Position numbers and translations under genes: made by a program | Shown: in pieces, positions 6,905 through 16,182 of the stretch | Position numbering within the stretch: position 1 is the first letter of the stretch | How the letters are laid out: each line of letters begins with the position of its first letter | NCBI GenBank assembly: GCA_017460105.1 | Contig: JAFUBS010000002.1 | Span: 1 to 64,000 of the forward strand | DNA: 64,000 nt | Source: Candidatus Saccharimonadota bacterium | GTDB taxonomy: Bacteria; Patescibacteriota; Saccharimonadia; Saccharimonadales; Saccharimonadaceae | Direction: 5' to 3' | The notes under the pieces: generated by a model | Seen by the model: the letters and a program-made list of their open reading frames with translations, nothing else | What the model was told of the DNA's origin: nothing | Databases searched by the model: none

Positions 6905-8082
6905 AGCATTACTTTTTAGGCGCGGCGGCAAATTACAAGAAGGTATGGCGGCATGTTTCCGCACGTGGAAGCGAAAAAGATGCATCAGAGCTCACCTCGT
7001 ATCTAAGCGAGAAATACCGTGGCGAGACGATTTTGACCAAAAACGGTCGCTCTGCACTCAGCCTAGCGCTCAGAACGTATTTTAAGCCGGGCGATAAGGT
7101 GATGGTGAATGGATTTACCTGCTATGCCGTGGTGGAGGCACTCGAGGCGGCCGGCATCGTACCGGTATACGTAGACATCTCGGCAAAAGACCTTAATTTC
7201 GATGTTGCAACTCTAAAAAGAGCCTACGACAGAGTGGCTAGTACTAATGCGACGCAGAGCTCACCTGCGGTAAAGAATGAAGGCAACGAGGCAAATGCGC
7301 TTCCAAAAGGTATCATTATTCAAAACAGCCTGGGCAACCCCGTAGATATTGTGGCGATAGAGAAATTTGCGACGGAACGAAAAATGCTGATAATCGAAGA
7401 TTTGGCGCACTCTGCAGGAATAAAATATCCAGATGGGCGTGAAGCTGGGACGGTGGGGGCGGCCGTGGTATTTTCTTTTGGTAAGGAGAAGTCTATCGAT
7501 ACGATTTCGGGTGGTGCAGTAGTACTGAGAGATGCAATTTATAAGGTGAATGGGGCGCATGTGAATCTTCCGCAAAACAAGGCTCGCACCTCTGATAATC
7601 TGCGTGCTAGGTTCTATCCGCTATTTGGCAAAATCTATCGTGGTTTGTCGTATGTACGACTGAATGGCGCCTTTATGCGAATGTTGCTCGCGATGCATTG
7701 GGTAGAGAAGTCCGCCGACAATCGTCTAGATATGACTCGCAAAATTGCCAATTTTGAAGCAAAGCTCGCTCTAGAACAGTTCCGCGAGTTAGACAAGAAG
7801 GGTGGCGGACCTTTGCGAACATTCTATCTACTAGATAATCGCGCGGACGTACTCTCTTTGCTCAAAGAATCGGGGTATTTCTTTGATGGATTTTGGTATG
7901 AACGACCGGTTTCGCCGGAAAGGTATTATGCAAGGGTACGATTCCCAGAGATGGAGTGCCCAATGGCCGTAGCCGTGTCGCAAAGAATCATTAATATTCC
8001 AACTTATTATAGTAAATCGGAACTCGCACAGGCCGAACGCATAGTGCGAGAGCAAGGAAAAATTTGGGAGGGAGGAAAATGA
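6901..8082 (+). CDS. DegT/DnrJ/EryC1/StrS-type aminotransferase
   Basis: A 393-residue fold-type I PLP enzyme of the sugar aminotransferase family. Visible family features are TKNGRSALSLALRTYFKPGDKVMVNGFTC split over residues ~45-75, the cofactor aspartate context IIEDLAHSAG, and FSFGKEKSIDTISGGAVV, where the Lys is the likely Schiff-base residue. A hydrophilic insertion (ATQSSPAVKNEGNEANA) precedes the cofactor region. ATGA overlap joins it to the hydrolase upstream, and ATGA joins it to the FemAB gene downstream. It may make an amino sugar or amino donor for the wall; the substrate is unknown. Confidence 0.8.
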   Translation: MKHYFLGAAANYKKVWRHVSARGSEKDASELTSYLSEKYRGETILTKNGRSALSLALRTYFKPGDKVMVNGFTCYAVVEALEAAGIVPVYVDISAKDLNFDVATLKRAYDRVASTNATQSSPAVKNEGNEANALPKGIIIQNSLGNPVDIVAIEKFATERKMLIIEDLAHSAGIKYPDGREAGTVGAAVVFSFGKEKSIDTISGGAVVLRDAIYKVNGAHVNLPQNKARTSDNLRARFYPLFGKIYRGLSYVRLNGAFMRMLLAMHWVEKSADNRLDMTRKIANFEAKLALEQFRELDKKGGGPLRTFYLLDNRADVLSLLKESGYFFDGFWYERPVSPERYYARVRFPEMECPMAVAVSQRIINIPTYYSKSELAQAERIVREQGKIWEGGK

Positions 8083-9062
8083 ACTGGCAAGAAATACTCA
8101 AATTGTATCCAGAGGCGAATTTCCTGCAATCACCAGAGTATGGCAAGATGAACGAGATTCTGGGAGATAAGGTAATTCAGCAAGAGTTTGCTAAGACAAA
8201 GAAGCCCGGCTACGCCCAAATGATTGTGCGCAACGCAAAGCGTGGAAGATACCTAGAGATCCCATGCGGACCGCTACTAGACTGGAGCAACACGGCCACC
8301 GTCAAGCGAGCTTTTTCTGAGATTCAGAAAATCGCAAAGCGCGAGAAATGCGTATTCGTACGAGTGCGCCCGCAATTATTCGCTACAAGACAAAATTTGG
8401 ATTTGCTAACAGGTATGGGACTCAAAAAATCTCCGATGCATCTGGCAGCCGAGCATACAGTAATAATCAATCTAGCAAAATCCGAAGATGACATCTTGGC
8501 CGGGATGCGTCGTCAGACACGTTACGAGGTGAGGCAAGCTACAAAACGCGGCATTATCGTGGAAAAGGACGATTCGGAGGCGATTTTCCGCGAATTTCAC
8601 GCGGTTCAGGCGGAGACAGCAAGGAGGCAAAAATTCGTTCCGCCTTCATTGAAGGTTTTGCTAGCAGAGCGAGAGGCTTTTGCGGGAAATATTATGATTT
8701 ATGTCGCAAAGACTGCTGAAGGGGAGCCAATTGCCTATGGATTAATTATCAAAAACGGACGAGAGGCAGATTATTACGAAGCCGCTTCGACTCCGTTAAA
8801 TCGCAAACTGCCAGGAGCCTACGCATTGCTCTGGCAGGCAATCAAAGATTTGAAAAAAGAAGGCTATGAGAGATTCAATCTCTGGGGAATTGCACCGGCC
8901 GGACAGCCACATCACCGTTATGCTGGCGTGACGACATTCAAGACTGGCTTTGGCGGAGACATTGTAGAATATGTTCCTGCTCACGACATGGTGATTTCGC
9001 AATTTGGTTATTTGAAGAATTTGACCGTAGAGACAATCAGGCGCAAGAGGAGGCATTTATGA
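8079..9062 (+). CDS. FemAB/MurM-type peptidyltransferase (first copy)
   Basis: A 327-residue protein of the FemABX family, tandem GNAT-fold enzymes that use aminoacyl-tRNA to attach amino acids to the peptidoglycan stem peptide. Typical features are ANFLQSPEYGKM at the N-terminus, RGRYLEIPCGPLLDW, FVRVRPQ, then RRQTRYEVRQATKRGI and the late YERFNLWGIAPAG..HRYAGVTTFKTGFGG. It is ~35% similar by eye to the next gene, so the two are tandem paralogues. ATGA overlaps on both sides. The SD GGAGG sits inside the upstream coding end. Together they could build a two-residue cross-bridge (inference). Confidence 0.85.
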   Translation: MNWQEILKLYPEANFLQSPEYGKMNEILGDKVIQQEFAKTKKPGYAQMIVRNAKRGRYLEIPCGPLLDWSNTATVKRAFSEIQKIAKREKCVFVRVRPQLFATRQNLDLLTGMGLKKSPMHLAAEHTVIINLAKSEDDILAGMRRQTRYEVRQATKRGIIVEKDDSEAIFREFHAVQAETARRQKFVPPSLKVLLAEREAFAGNIMIYVAKTAEGEPIAYGLIIKNGREADYYEAASTPLNRKLPGAYALLWQAIKDLKKEGYERFNLWGIAPAGQPHHRYAGVTTFKTGFGGDIVEYVPAHDMVISQFGYLKNLTVETIRRKRRHL

Positions 9063-10084
9063 GCAAGATTACTGTTATCTCGGCAGAGTCGCGAGATGAA
9101 TGGGACGGCTTTATTACTTCGCACGAGGAAGCAAATTTCTTGCAGTCGTGGGATTTCTATGAGTTCCATAAGGCACGCGGCAAAAAGATTGCAAGACGTC
9201 TATTCTGTCGCGATGAGAAAATCGTGGGGGCGTACGCTGGAGTAGTAGAGACCGCCAAACGCGGCACATATATGGCGATAGCTGGTGGGCCAATTATTGA
9301 CTGGGCAGATAAAGCAATGATTGACGCTGTATTTGACGATATTCGCGAGCAGGGTAAGGCTCTAAAATGTGATTTCGTACGGGTGCGTCCACAGCTGGAG
9401 CTCTCGGATAATTCGTTGAAAATAATGAAAAACCACGGACTCGCGCCAGCGCCGATGTATTTATCAGTAGAATATGCCGGAGTGCTAGATCTTACAAAAA
9501 GCGAAGACGAGATTCTGGCTGGCGCATCGCAGGGTTTTCGCAGAAAACTGCGTAAAGCAATGAAGAACGACATTGAAATATCGGCTGACGCAGAGGATGC
9601 GTCCATAAAGGCTTTTTGTGAGTTAGAAAAGAAGCACGCTGAACGTCAAAAATACGTAGCTTTTTCTTCGTCATTTCTAACCAAGCAATTCGAAGCGTTC
9701 CGCAACGGCAACGAAGTATTAATATATACTGCGCGCAAAGATGGCGAGATACTTGCGCAGAATTTTATGATTTTCTACGGGAACGAGGCTAGTTATCATT
9801 ACGGCGTGTCATCAGAGCTCGGGACAAAATATTCTGCGGCGCCACTGCTCCATATGGAGGCGATGCGCGAAGCCAGGAAACGTGGTATCAAGAGATATAA
9901 TCTATGGGGAATTGTTGGTTTAGAGGAAAAATCACATCGTTTCTACGGAGTGTCCGAGTTTAAACGTTCTTTCGGATGCGAGGAGCTGAAATATACACCT
10001 GCGCACGATATGGTGCTCAACCACAAAAAATATTTGATTACAAAAATGGTGGAAACGGCGCGAAAAAAGATTCGTCACGTTTAG
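9059..10084 (+). CDS. FemAB/MurM-type peptidyltransferase (second copy)
   Basis: A 341-residue FemABX protein with the same order of motifs as its neighbour: ANFLQSWDFYEF, RGTYMAIAGGPIIDW, DFVRVRPQLE, SQGFRRKLRKAMKNDI, and RYNLWGIVGLEEKSHRFYG followed by VSEFKRSFG. The ATGA overlap with the previous gene and the shared architecture show a duplication inside one operon. GAGGAGG lies a few bases before the start. In Gram-positive FemA/FemB pairs each copy adds different residues of the interpeptide bridge; that division of labour is inferred here. The operon ends with this gene. Confidence 0.85.
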   Translation: MSKITVISAESRDEWDGFITSHEEANFLQSWDFYEFHKARGKKIARRLFCRDEKIVGAYAGVVETAKRGTYMAIAGGPIIDWADKAMIDAVFDDIREQGKALKCDFVRVRPQLELSDNSLKIMKNHGLAPAPMYLSVEYAGVLDLTKSEDEILAGASQGFRRKLRKAMKNDIEISADAEDASIKAFCELEKKHAERQKYVAFSSSFLTKQFEAFRNGNEVLIYTARKDGEILAQNFMIFYGNEASYHYGVSSELGTKYSAAPLLHMEAMREARKRGIKRYNLWGIVGLEEKSHRFYGVSEFKRSFGCEELKYTPAHDMVLNHKKYLITKMVETARKKIRHV

Positions 10085-10134
10085 TCAGTTTTGTTTAAAT
10101 GTGATATAATAAGCATAAGTAAATAAGGATTATT

Positions 10135-10761
10135 ATGGCTCATATCAATAGAAGATTTATCGACAAACATTGGATGGTATACGTGGTGCGTGGCGTGCTA
10201 GCATCAATTTTCGGTCTAGTCGCGATGTTTGGCATGATGGGCGATTTGCAGATGATGGTAACGCTCATCGGTGTATTCTTGCTATTTATGGGTATTGTGG
10301 ATTCGTTTAGCGCACTTAACGCCGCATCAAGGCGACGCGGCTGGGTCAACTCGGTGATCGATGCAGTAATTGACGTGGCGGTAGCTATGATACTGCTACT
10401 ATTTGCAAGCACTGATATTGTGATGAGTCTAATTACTATCGCAGTATACACGATTATCTCCGGTGTAATTGACATTTTTCATGGATTCTTGTCCACCGTC
10501 GACCCAACAGACCGTTTTATCCGTGTTCTCGCCGGTATTCTTGGCTGTGTGATGGGTGCAGTGATTATCAATGCGGGCGACTTTGATATTATGACCTTTA
10601 TCCGCTTCTTTGGTGCCTATATGTTGGTCGTCGGCGTAACGAGTATGATTTATGGTGTGCATAACCGTGCGCAAGAAGTTGAGGACAAAATCGCACGGAA
10701 AGAATCTCGCCAAAAATCCGTTCGCAAAACGAGCAAGAAGAGCAAAAAATCCAAGAGATAG
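10135..10761 (+). CDS. DUF308 / HdeD-like membrane protein
   Basis: A 208-residue integral membrane protein with about six hydrophobic segments in three hairpin-like pairs, as in DUF308/HdeD proteins. It starts with MAHINRRFIDKHWMVYVVRGVLASIFG and ends in a very basic tail (KESRQKSVRKTSKKSKKSKR) that is likely cytoplasmic. TATAAT at 10105-10110 gives a ~20-nt leader containing AAGGA. HdeD was named for acid resistance in E. coli, but the role of most homologues is not known. It is flanked by the wall operon and galU. Confidence 0.75.
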   Translation: MAHINRRFIDKHWMVYVVRGVLASIFGLVAMFGMMGDLQMMVTLIGVFLLFMGIVDSFSALNAASRRRGWVNSVIDAVIDVAVAMILLLFASTDIVMSLITIAVYTIISGVIDIFHGFLSTVDPTDRFIRVLAGILGCVMGAVIINAGDFDIMTFIRFFGAYMLVVGVTSMIYGVHNRAQEVEDKIARKESRQKSVRKTSKKSKKSKR

Positions 10762-10782
10762 ACTATAGAAAACAATTCAGAT

Positions 10783-10808
10783 GGGCCGGTTTTAATAAAA
10801 ACTGGCCC
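10783..10808 (+). terminator. hairpin after the DUF308 gene
   Basis: GGGCCGGTTTT and AAAACTGGCCC pair around AATA, one G-T. No T run follows, and the galU -10 box starts a few bases later, so termination here is only probable. Confidence 0.5.
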
Positions 10809-10845
10809 AATGTGTTATAATAAGGTTTCAAGGAGATATATTGAA

Positions 10846-11721
10846 ATGACAAACGTGAAAAAGGCCATTATCACCGACGCTGGTTTTGCTAGCCGATATT
10901 TGCCTATTACCAAGACTATTCCGAAAGCCATGATTCCAATTGGCGCCAAGCCAGTGATGCAACTGTGCGTAGAAGAGTGTGCCGAGGCCGGCATTGAGGA
11001 AATTATCATTGTTGCGACACCGAACACCAAGGCACGTGAGATTTATGACGATTATTTCCATAATCCTGCTAATAATGTGAAGGAACTTTTGGACAAGCAA
11101 GGAAAGTCCGAACGTTTTGAGCCGGTGGCGAAAGTTCTAAATTTCCCGAAGATTACTGTAATTGAACAGGACCCGACTTTGCCTTATGGTAACGGGTCGC
11201 CGATCGTCTCAGCGAAGCAGTTCGTAGAGAACGAAGAAGCTTTCGTAGTATTATATAGTGACGATTTGATTCTCGGCAAGGGTGACGTCAAAGTATTGAT
11301 TGACACTTATAATGCGAATCCTGGCGCTAAGGCCGTGATTGCCGCTCAAGAAATGCCAGAAGAAGTCTGGAGCAAGTACGGCATGATTGCGCTCAAAGAC
11401 AACGGCACGCTTAGTCACATCGTAGAGAAGCCAAAGACGCCGGATTTGTCACCGAGTAATCTCACGAGCTACGGGCGCTATTTGCTGACACCAGAAATTT
11501 TTGATTACTTAGTACCCTCGAACACTGGTCTAGATGGTGAACTCTGGACAGTGGATGCAATTACAAGGTTGGCTGAAACTGGCGATGTCCTAGTCGCGAA
11601 AAGCGAGGGGAAATGGATTACAACTGGAGATCCGAAGAATTACTTCTTCGCCCTACTTGAATATACCTTGAGAAATGCAGATTTTGCTGAAGAAGTAAAG
11701 AAATTTGTAGCAGAATACTAA
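10846..11721 (+). CDS. galU: UTP-glucose-1-phosphate uridylyltransferase-like nucleotidyltransferase
   Basis: A 291-residue sugar nucleotidyltransferase of the GalU type, making UDP-glucose from UTP and glucose-1-phosphate. Family features are ITDAGFASRYLPITK with IPKAMIPIGAKPVMQ, TVIEQDPTLPYGNGSPI, FVVLYSDDL, IVEKP and SYGRYLLTPEIFDYL. The glycine-rich loop is AGFASR rather than the common AGxGTR, a variant worth noting. AAGGAG lies eleven bases upstream of the ATG at 10846. UDP-glucose would feed glycolipid synthesis, for example through the glycosyltransferase at 20571. Confidence 0.85.
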   Translation: MTNVKKAIITDAGFASRYLPITKTIPKAMIPIGAKPVMQLCVEECAEAGIEEIIIVATPNTKAREIYDDYFHNPANNVKELLDKQGKSERFEPVAKVLNFPKITVIEQDPTLPYGNGSPIVSAKQFVENEEAFVVLYSDDLILGKGDVKVLIDTYNANPGAKAVIAAQEMPEEVWSKYGMIALKDNGTLSHIVEKPKTPDLSPSNLTSYGRYLLTPEIFDYLVPSNTGLDGELWTVDAITRLAETGDVLVAKSEGKWITTGDPKNYFFALLEYTLRNADFAEEVKKFVAEY

Positions 11722-11752
11722 TGTGCTATAATAAGGGTAAGGAGAAACAATA

Positions 11753-12043
11753 ATGGATGTAGCAGAATGGATTATCGTGGCGATTCTGAGTATGACTTTG
11801 CTCGTATTCTTGATTGTCGGGATAGTGCTAATGATAAAGTTAATGGGCGTAGCCGAAGAGGCAAGACGCGTAGCGATTAGGAGTCAAGACATCGCAGACA
11901 ATGCGAATGATGTCGTATCCAACGTGAAAGGATTAACATCAGTGGGTGGCGTAGTGCAAACATTCGTAGACAAGTATACCGATCAAAAAGCCAAAGCAAA
12001 AGAAGGGAGTTCAAAAAATGGCAGAAGAAGCACAAAAGAATAA
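11753..12043 (+). CDS. small single-pass membrane protein
   Basis: A 96-residue protein with an N-terminal hydrophobic segment (residues ~6-30) followed by an amphipathic helical stretch and a charged tail, reminiscent of DUF948-type envelope proteins but not firmly assignable. TATAAT and AAGGAGA precede the ATG. Its end overlaps the next gene by 26 bases, so the two are co-expressed. The pair probably acts at the cytoplasmic membrane. Confidence 0.65.
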   Translation: MDVAEWIIVAILSMTLLVFLIVGIVLMIKLMGVAEEARRVAIRSQDIADNANDVVSNVKGLTSVGGVVQTFVDKYTDQKAKAKEGSSKNGRRSTKE

Positions 12044-12371
12044 ATCAGGTAAGGGTAAGTTTTTCCTCGGGGCAGCGCTTGGCGCAATTGCAGGCGCAAT
12101 AGCAGGACATTTCGCTTCTCAGAAGGCCAAGGAATGCGAAGAAGAGTGTGACTGCGATGACAAAGAGAACTGCGTCTGCCACAAAGACGAGTTCGACGTC
12201 GAAGAGGTTGCAAAGAAGGTTGAAAAGCCAGTCAAAGAAGCAGCCAAGACGGTAGCAAAATCAGCCGAGAAAGCCAGCAAGGAAGTAAAGTCTGCTGCTG
12301 ATAAGACCGAAAAGGAGACCAAGAAAGCTGCCGAGAAGGTTGCGAAGAAAGTAGACAGCAAGAAAGCTTAA
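12018..12371 (+). CDS. YtxH-like membrane protein with Cys cluster and Lys/Ala-rich tail
   Basis: A 117-residue protein. GKFFLGAALGAIAGAIAGHFA is a glycine-zipper-like hydrophobic segment as in YtxH-domain proteins. A short Cys/acid segment (ECEEECDCDDKENCVCHKDE) with five cysteines follows; this is unusual and could bind metal. The rest is repetitive K/A/E helix (EEVAKKVEKPVKEAAKTVAK...). AAGGGAG inside the previous gene serves as SD. A terminator follows. Function unknown. Confidence 0.7.
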   Translation: MAEEAQKNKSGKGKFFLGAALGAIAGAIAGHFASQKAKECEEECDCDDKENCVCHKDEFDVEEVAKKVEKPVKEAAKTVAKSAEKASKEVKSAADKTEKETKKAAEKVAKKVDSKKA

Positions 12372-12380
12372 GACTAGAGA

Positions 12381-12408
12381 ATACGGCTCTGTAGGGGCCG
12401 TATTTTTG
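12381..12408 (+). terminator. intrinsic terminator
   Basis: ATACGGC and GCCGTAT pair around ~9 nt, then TTTTT. The dnaE -10 box follows at once. Confidence 0.85.
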
Positions 12409-12423
12409 TGCTATAATCTTACT

Positions 12424-15400
12424 ATGGAGCCAAAACTAAAGCCTAGTGATTTCGTGCATTTGCACAACCATACGCATTATTCTTTGTTGGATGGCCTGAC
12501 GAAGATTCCAGAGCTGGTTGATTTTGTGAAAGAAGAAGGCATGGAGGCAGTGGCGGTGACAGACCACGGTACGATGTCTGGTCTAGTAGAGCTATATAAA
12601 GAGTGCAATGACAAAGGCATTAAACCTTTGCTCGGGTTAGAAGCGTATGTCGCAGCACGCAAGCGCACCGACAAAGACCCAATGCACGACAAGCAGCGCT
12701 TCCATATCACCTTGATTGCAATGAATAATAAGGGATATGAGAACCTTTGTCGTATTATGAGCGACGCGGAAATAGAAGGAAAGTATTACAAACCGCGTAC
12801 CGACCACGATGATTTAGAAAAATACAACGAGGGAATTATCTGTCTGTCTGGCTGCATGGGCTCAGAAATCAGTGAGGCAATTAGGGCGGACGATGATGCA
12901 AGAGCATTAGAATTGATTGATTGGTACCGCAACGTCTTTAAAGACCGGTTTTATCTAGAAATGCAGGACCATGGCCATCCACTATCTACTACGCATTCGG
13001 CGGAGCAAAAGAAGATTAATGATTGGCATATGGCCCACGCGAAGGAGCTCGGATTGCCCCTAGTGGTAACTTGCGATGCGCACTACTTGCGCAAGGAAGA
13101 CCAGGATGCGCACGAGGTGCTACTGTGCATCGGTACGGCGGGGAACTTGTCTGATAAAAATCGTTTTTCTTTGAAGGACTATGATTTGCATGTGATTCCG
13201 GCTGAGGAGATTATCAGTCACTGGCAGGATACTTGCCCAGAGGCAGTGCTGAATACCAAACGAATTGCAGACCGGTGCAACGTGGATTTGCAGCTAGGCA
13301 GAATCTTGATTCCGAAGTTCCCAATCCCGACCGATGAGGACGAAAAGACCTACTTGGATAGATTAGTATTCCAAGGACTAGTCTATCGTTACGGTGGTAA
13401 GACCTTGGAAGAAGCAAGCAAAATACCAGTGCCAGAATGCCGCAAAATTCTAGAAGAAGCCGATAAAGAACGCGATGAAATCCACAAAGTCTTGCCGCGT
13501 ATTGACTACGAGTTGTCTGTGGTAGACAAAATGGGATACAACGGCTATTTCTTGATTGTGCAAGACTTCATCAACTGGGGAAAGTCGCAGCGTATTGTCT
13601 ACGGCCCGGGGCGTGGCTCGGCAGCTGGCTCTATTCTAGCCTATGCGCTGCGTATTACAGAGCTAGACCCGCTGAAATACGATTTGCTCTTTGAGCGGTT
13701 CCTCAATCCTGACCGTATCTCGATGCCAGATATTGATACGGACATCCAGGATACTAGACGCGACGAGGTGATTGAATACTGTTCGCGGAAATATGGCTAC
13801 GGCAGGGTGTCTAATATTGCGACTTTTGGTAAGATGATGGCCAAGAACGCGGTGCGTGACGTGGCGCGTGTGCTAGAGGTGCCGTATGCTGACGCGGACA
13901 GGCTGGCAAAGATGGTGCCAGACCCGGTGATGGGACATCACGTGAAGCTCGCCGACGCGATTAAGGATGTGCCGGATTTGAAGCACGAATACGAAACCAA
14001 CCCTACTTCTAAGGAAGTAATAGATTTCGCGTCGCGACTGGAGGGCACGATTCGCAACCACGGCGTGCACGCTTGCGGCGTAATTATTGCACCAGACGAT
14101 CTGGTAAAGTTCTTGCCACTAGAAGTGTCGGCTAAGGGGCCAATTGCGGCGCAGTTCCCGATGGGCCAAGTGGAGGAAATCGGGCTGCTCAAAATGGACT
14201 TTCTCGGGCTTTCTAACTTGTCGGTGATTAATAACGCGCTGAGGATGATTCGCAAGGTCTACCACAATGATATAGATATGTATTCATTGCCTCTGGATGA
14301 TAAGAAAACTTATGAACTATTACAACGCGCAGAGACCACTGGTGTATTCCAGCTAGAATCTGCCGGTATGAAGCGTTATTTGCGAGACCTCAAGGCTTCT
14401 TCGTTTGAAGATATTATCGCTATGGTGGCGCTCTATCGTCCGGGACCGATGCAATTTATTGATTCGTTCATTAAGCGCAAGCATGGCGAAGAGCCAATCA
14501 CTTATCTCCACCCAGGACTAGAGAATTCTCTCAAAAATACCTATGGCATTATGATTTACCAAGAGCAGTTCATGCAGATTAGTAAGGAATGGTGCGGATT
14601 TACTGGCGGTCAGGCAGATACATTGCGCAAGGCGGTAGGCAAGAAGAAAATTGACATGATGAAGAAGGTAAAGCCGCAATTTATCGAAGGTGCAGTGAAG
14701 ATTGGTGGCGCTACCGAAGAAATCGCTGAGACATTTTGGTCGCAACTTCTGGATTTCGCAAACTACTGCTTCAACAAGTCGCATGCTGCGTGTTATGCTC
14801 TGGTGGCGTATTGGACAGCCTATCTCAAGGCGCACTATCCGGACGCCTTTATGGCGGCCTTGATGACAGCAGATATGCGTTGGACTGACCGTCTGGCGAT
14901 TGAGATTGCTGAATGCAAGCGTATGGGCATCAAGGTGCTCGGCCCAGATATCAATCAGTCTTATGGTGATTTTGGTATCGTGGGCGGCGAGAACACGATT
15001 CGTTTCGGCCTGTCTGGTATTAAAGGGATGGGAAAGGCACTAATTGAAGAATACGTAATTCCTGAGCGCGATAAGAATGGGCCGTTTAAGTCAATCTGCG
15101 ACTTTGCCAAGCGAGTAGATTCGACGAAATTCAACAAGAAGGCCTGGGAAAGCGCAATCAAGACTGGTGCATTTGATAGTTTTGGCTATTCGCGGTCGGA
15201 TTTGCTATACAATCTAGAGGCAATTCAGGCGTATGGTGCGAAATGTCAGAAGGATGTAGGGACAGGGCAGACAGATTTGTTCGGCATGATGGGTGAGGCT
15301 GGCGCAGTGCCAGAAGTAGAGATCAAGCCCGCACCGACCCAATTCCCAGAGAAGGAACAGCTCCTATGGGAGAGAGATTTGATGGGGCTCTATCTATCGG

Positions 15401-16167
15401 CGCATCCACTGGATAAATACGACGTGTATTTCAACGAGCAGACCCATCCGTACGAATTAATCACACCAGAGAACAATGGCAAAGTCGTGACGATTGGTGG
15501 CATTATTACGGCAGTACGCACGATTCTTACCAAGAAGGGCGACAAGATGGCCTTCATCAAGATGGAAAACAAGTCTTCTGAGACTGAATTCATTGTATTC
15601 CCGTCGGTATTTGCTGAACACGGTGCCAAACTAGAGGTGGACAACGTGGTGAGAGTGCAAGGGAAGATAAATGCGTCCGACAAGGACGGAAATCTGACAT
15701 CCGAGGCAAAGGTACTCGCCGAAGTGGTAGAGCTGGTGTCCGATGAAGTGCTAGAATCCTACCAGCCAACAGGGACAAAACTCGCGATGCCAGTCAAAGC
15801 ACCAGAGAAGTCGTATCGTCGCTCGTCTAGAACGTCCGCAGAGCGAGTTTACAGGGGTAGTGGTGCGAAAGGAGCGCCTAGCAAAGTTCCGCAGACTATC
15901 GATACGCCGCGCGTACTAGCCGAGCCGCCGAAGGACCCGCGCAAAGAGAGGCTATACCTCCTAATCAAGAATCCAGATGACACAGAGACGCTGGCGTCGA
16001 TTAGACGCCTTGCTGATATCAATCTGGGCTTCCAGGAAGTGGTGATGGTACTAAAAGACGGCGAGACGAAGCGTCCGCTACGAATGCCATTCAAGGTAGA
16101 AGTAACGGATGAGCTAATGAAGAGTCTGAAGGAATTACTCGGCGAAGAGTGCGTGAAGGTGAAGTGA
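12424..16167 (+). CDS. dnaE: DNA polymerase III subunit alpha
   Basis: A 1247-residue DnaE-type replicative polymerase. The order is a PHP domain (VHLHNHTHYSLLDG, AVTDHGTMSG), the palm with PDIDTDIQD at ~435 supplying two catalytic aspartates, GPGRGSAAGSI, the fingers/tau-binding part (YRPGPMQFI, YQEQFM), helix-hairpin-helix elements, and an OB fold near residues 1010-1090 (VTIGGIITAVRTILTKKGD). Length is close to the ~1160-residue norm plus a tail. TATAAT ends six bases before the ATG with no SD, so the transcript is predicted leaderless. The PHP histidines look intact, so it may be a zinc-bound, possibly proofreading PHP domain (inference). Confidence 0.97.
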   Translation: MEPKLKPSDFVHLHNHTHYSLLDGLTKIPELVDFVKEEGMEAVAVTDHGTMSGLVELYKECNDKGIKPLLGLEAYVAARKRTDKDPMHDKQRFHITLIAMNNKGYENLCRIMSDAEIEGKYYKPRTDHDDLEKYNEGIICLSGCMGSEISEAIRADDDARALELIDWYRNVFKDRFYLEMQDHGHPLSTTHSAEQKKINDWHMAHAKELGLPLVVTCDAHYLRKEDQDAHEVLLCIGTAGNLSDKNRFSLKDYDLHVIPAEEIISHWQDTCPEAVLNTKRIADRCNVDLQLGRILIPKFPIPTDEDEKTYLDRLVFQGLVYRYGGKTLEEASKIPVPECRKILEEADKERDEIHKVLPRIDYELSVVDKMGYNGYFLIVQDFINWGKSQRIVYGPGRGSAAGSILAYALRITELDPLKYDLLFERFLNPDRISMPDIDTDIQDTRRDEVIEYCSRKYGYGRVSNIATFGKMMAKNAVRDVARVLEVPYADADRLAKMVPDPVMGHHVKLADAIKDVPDLKHEYETNPTSKEVIDFASRLEGTIRNHGVHACGVIIAPDDLVKFLPLEVSAKGPIAAQFPMGQVEEIGLLKMDFLGLSNLSVINNALRMIRKVYHNDIDMYSLPLDDKKTYELLQRAETTGVFQLESAGMKRYLRDLKASSFEDIIAMVALYRPGPMQFIDSFIKRKHGEEPITYLHPGLENSLKNTYGIMIYQEQFMQISKEWCGFTGGQADTLRKAVGKKKIDMMKKVKPQFIEGAVKIGGATEEIAETFWSQLLDFANYCFNKSHAACYALVAYWTAYLKAHYPDAFMAALMTADMRWTDRLAIEIAECKRMGIKVLGPDINQSYGDFGIVGGENTIRFGLSGIKGMGKALIEEYVIPERDKNGPFKSICDFAKRVDSTKFNKKAWESAIKTGAFDSFGYSRSDLLYNLEAIQAYGAKCQKDVGTGQTDLFGMMGEAGAVPEVEIKPAPTQFPEKEQLLWERDLMGLYLSAHPLDKYDVYFNEQTHPYELITPENNGKVVTIGGIITAVRTILTKKGDKMAFIKMENKSSETEFIVFPSVFAEHGAKLEVDNVVRVQGKINASDKDGNLTSEAKVLAEVVELVSDEVLESYQPTGTKLAMPVKAPEKSYRRSSRTSAERVYRGSGAKGAPSKVPQTIDTPRVLAEPPKDPRKERLYLLIKNPDDTETLASIRRLADINLGFQEVVMVLKDGETKRPLRMPFKVEVTDELMKSLKELLGEECVKVK

Positions 16168-16182
16168 TTGCCAAAGTAGCGA

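Noticed and set aside
7240-7300. Palindromic element in the DegT aminotransferase insertion
   Set aside because: The hydrophilic insertion is not palindromic and does not share loops with the repeat family.
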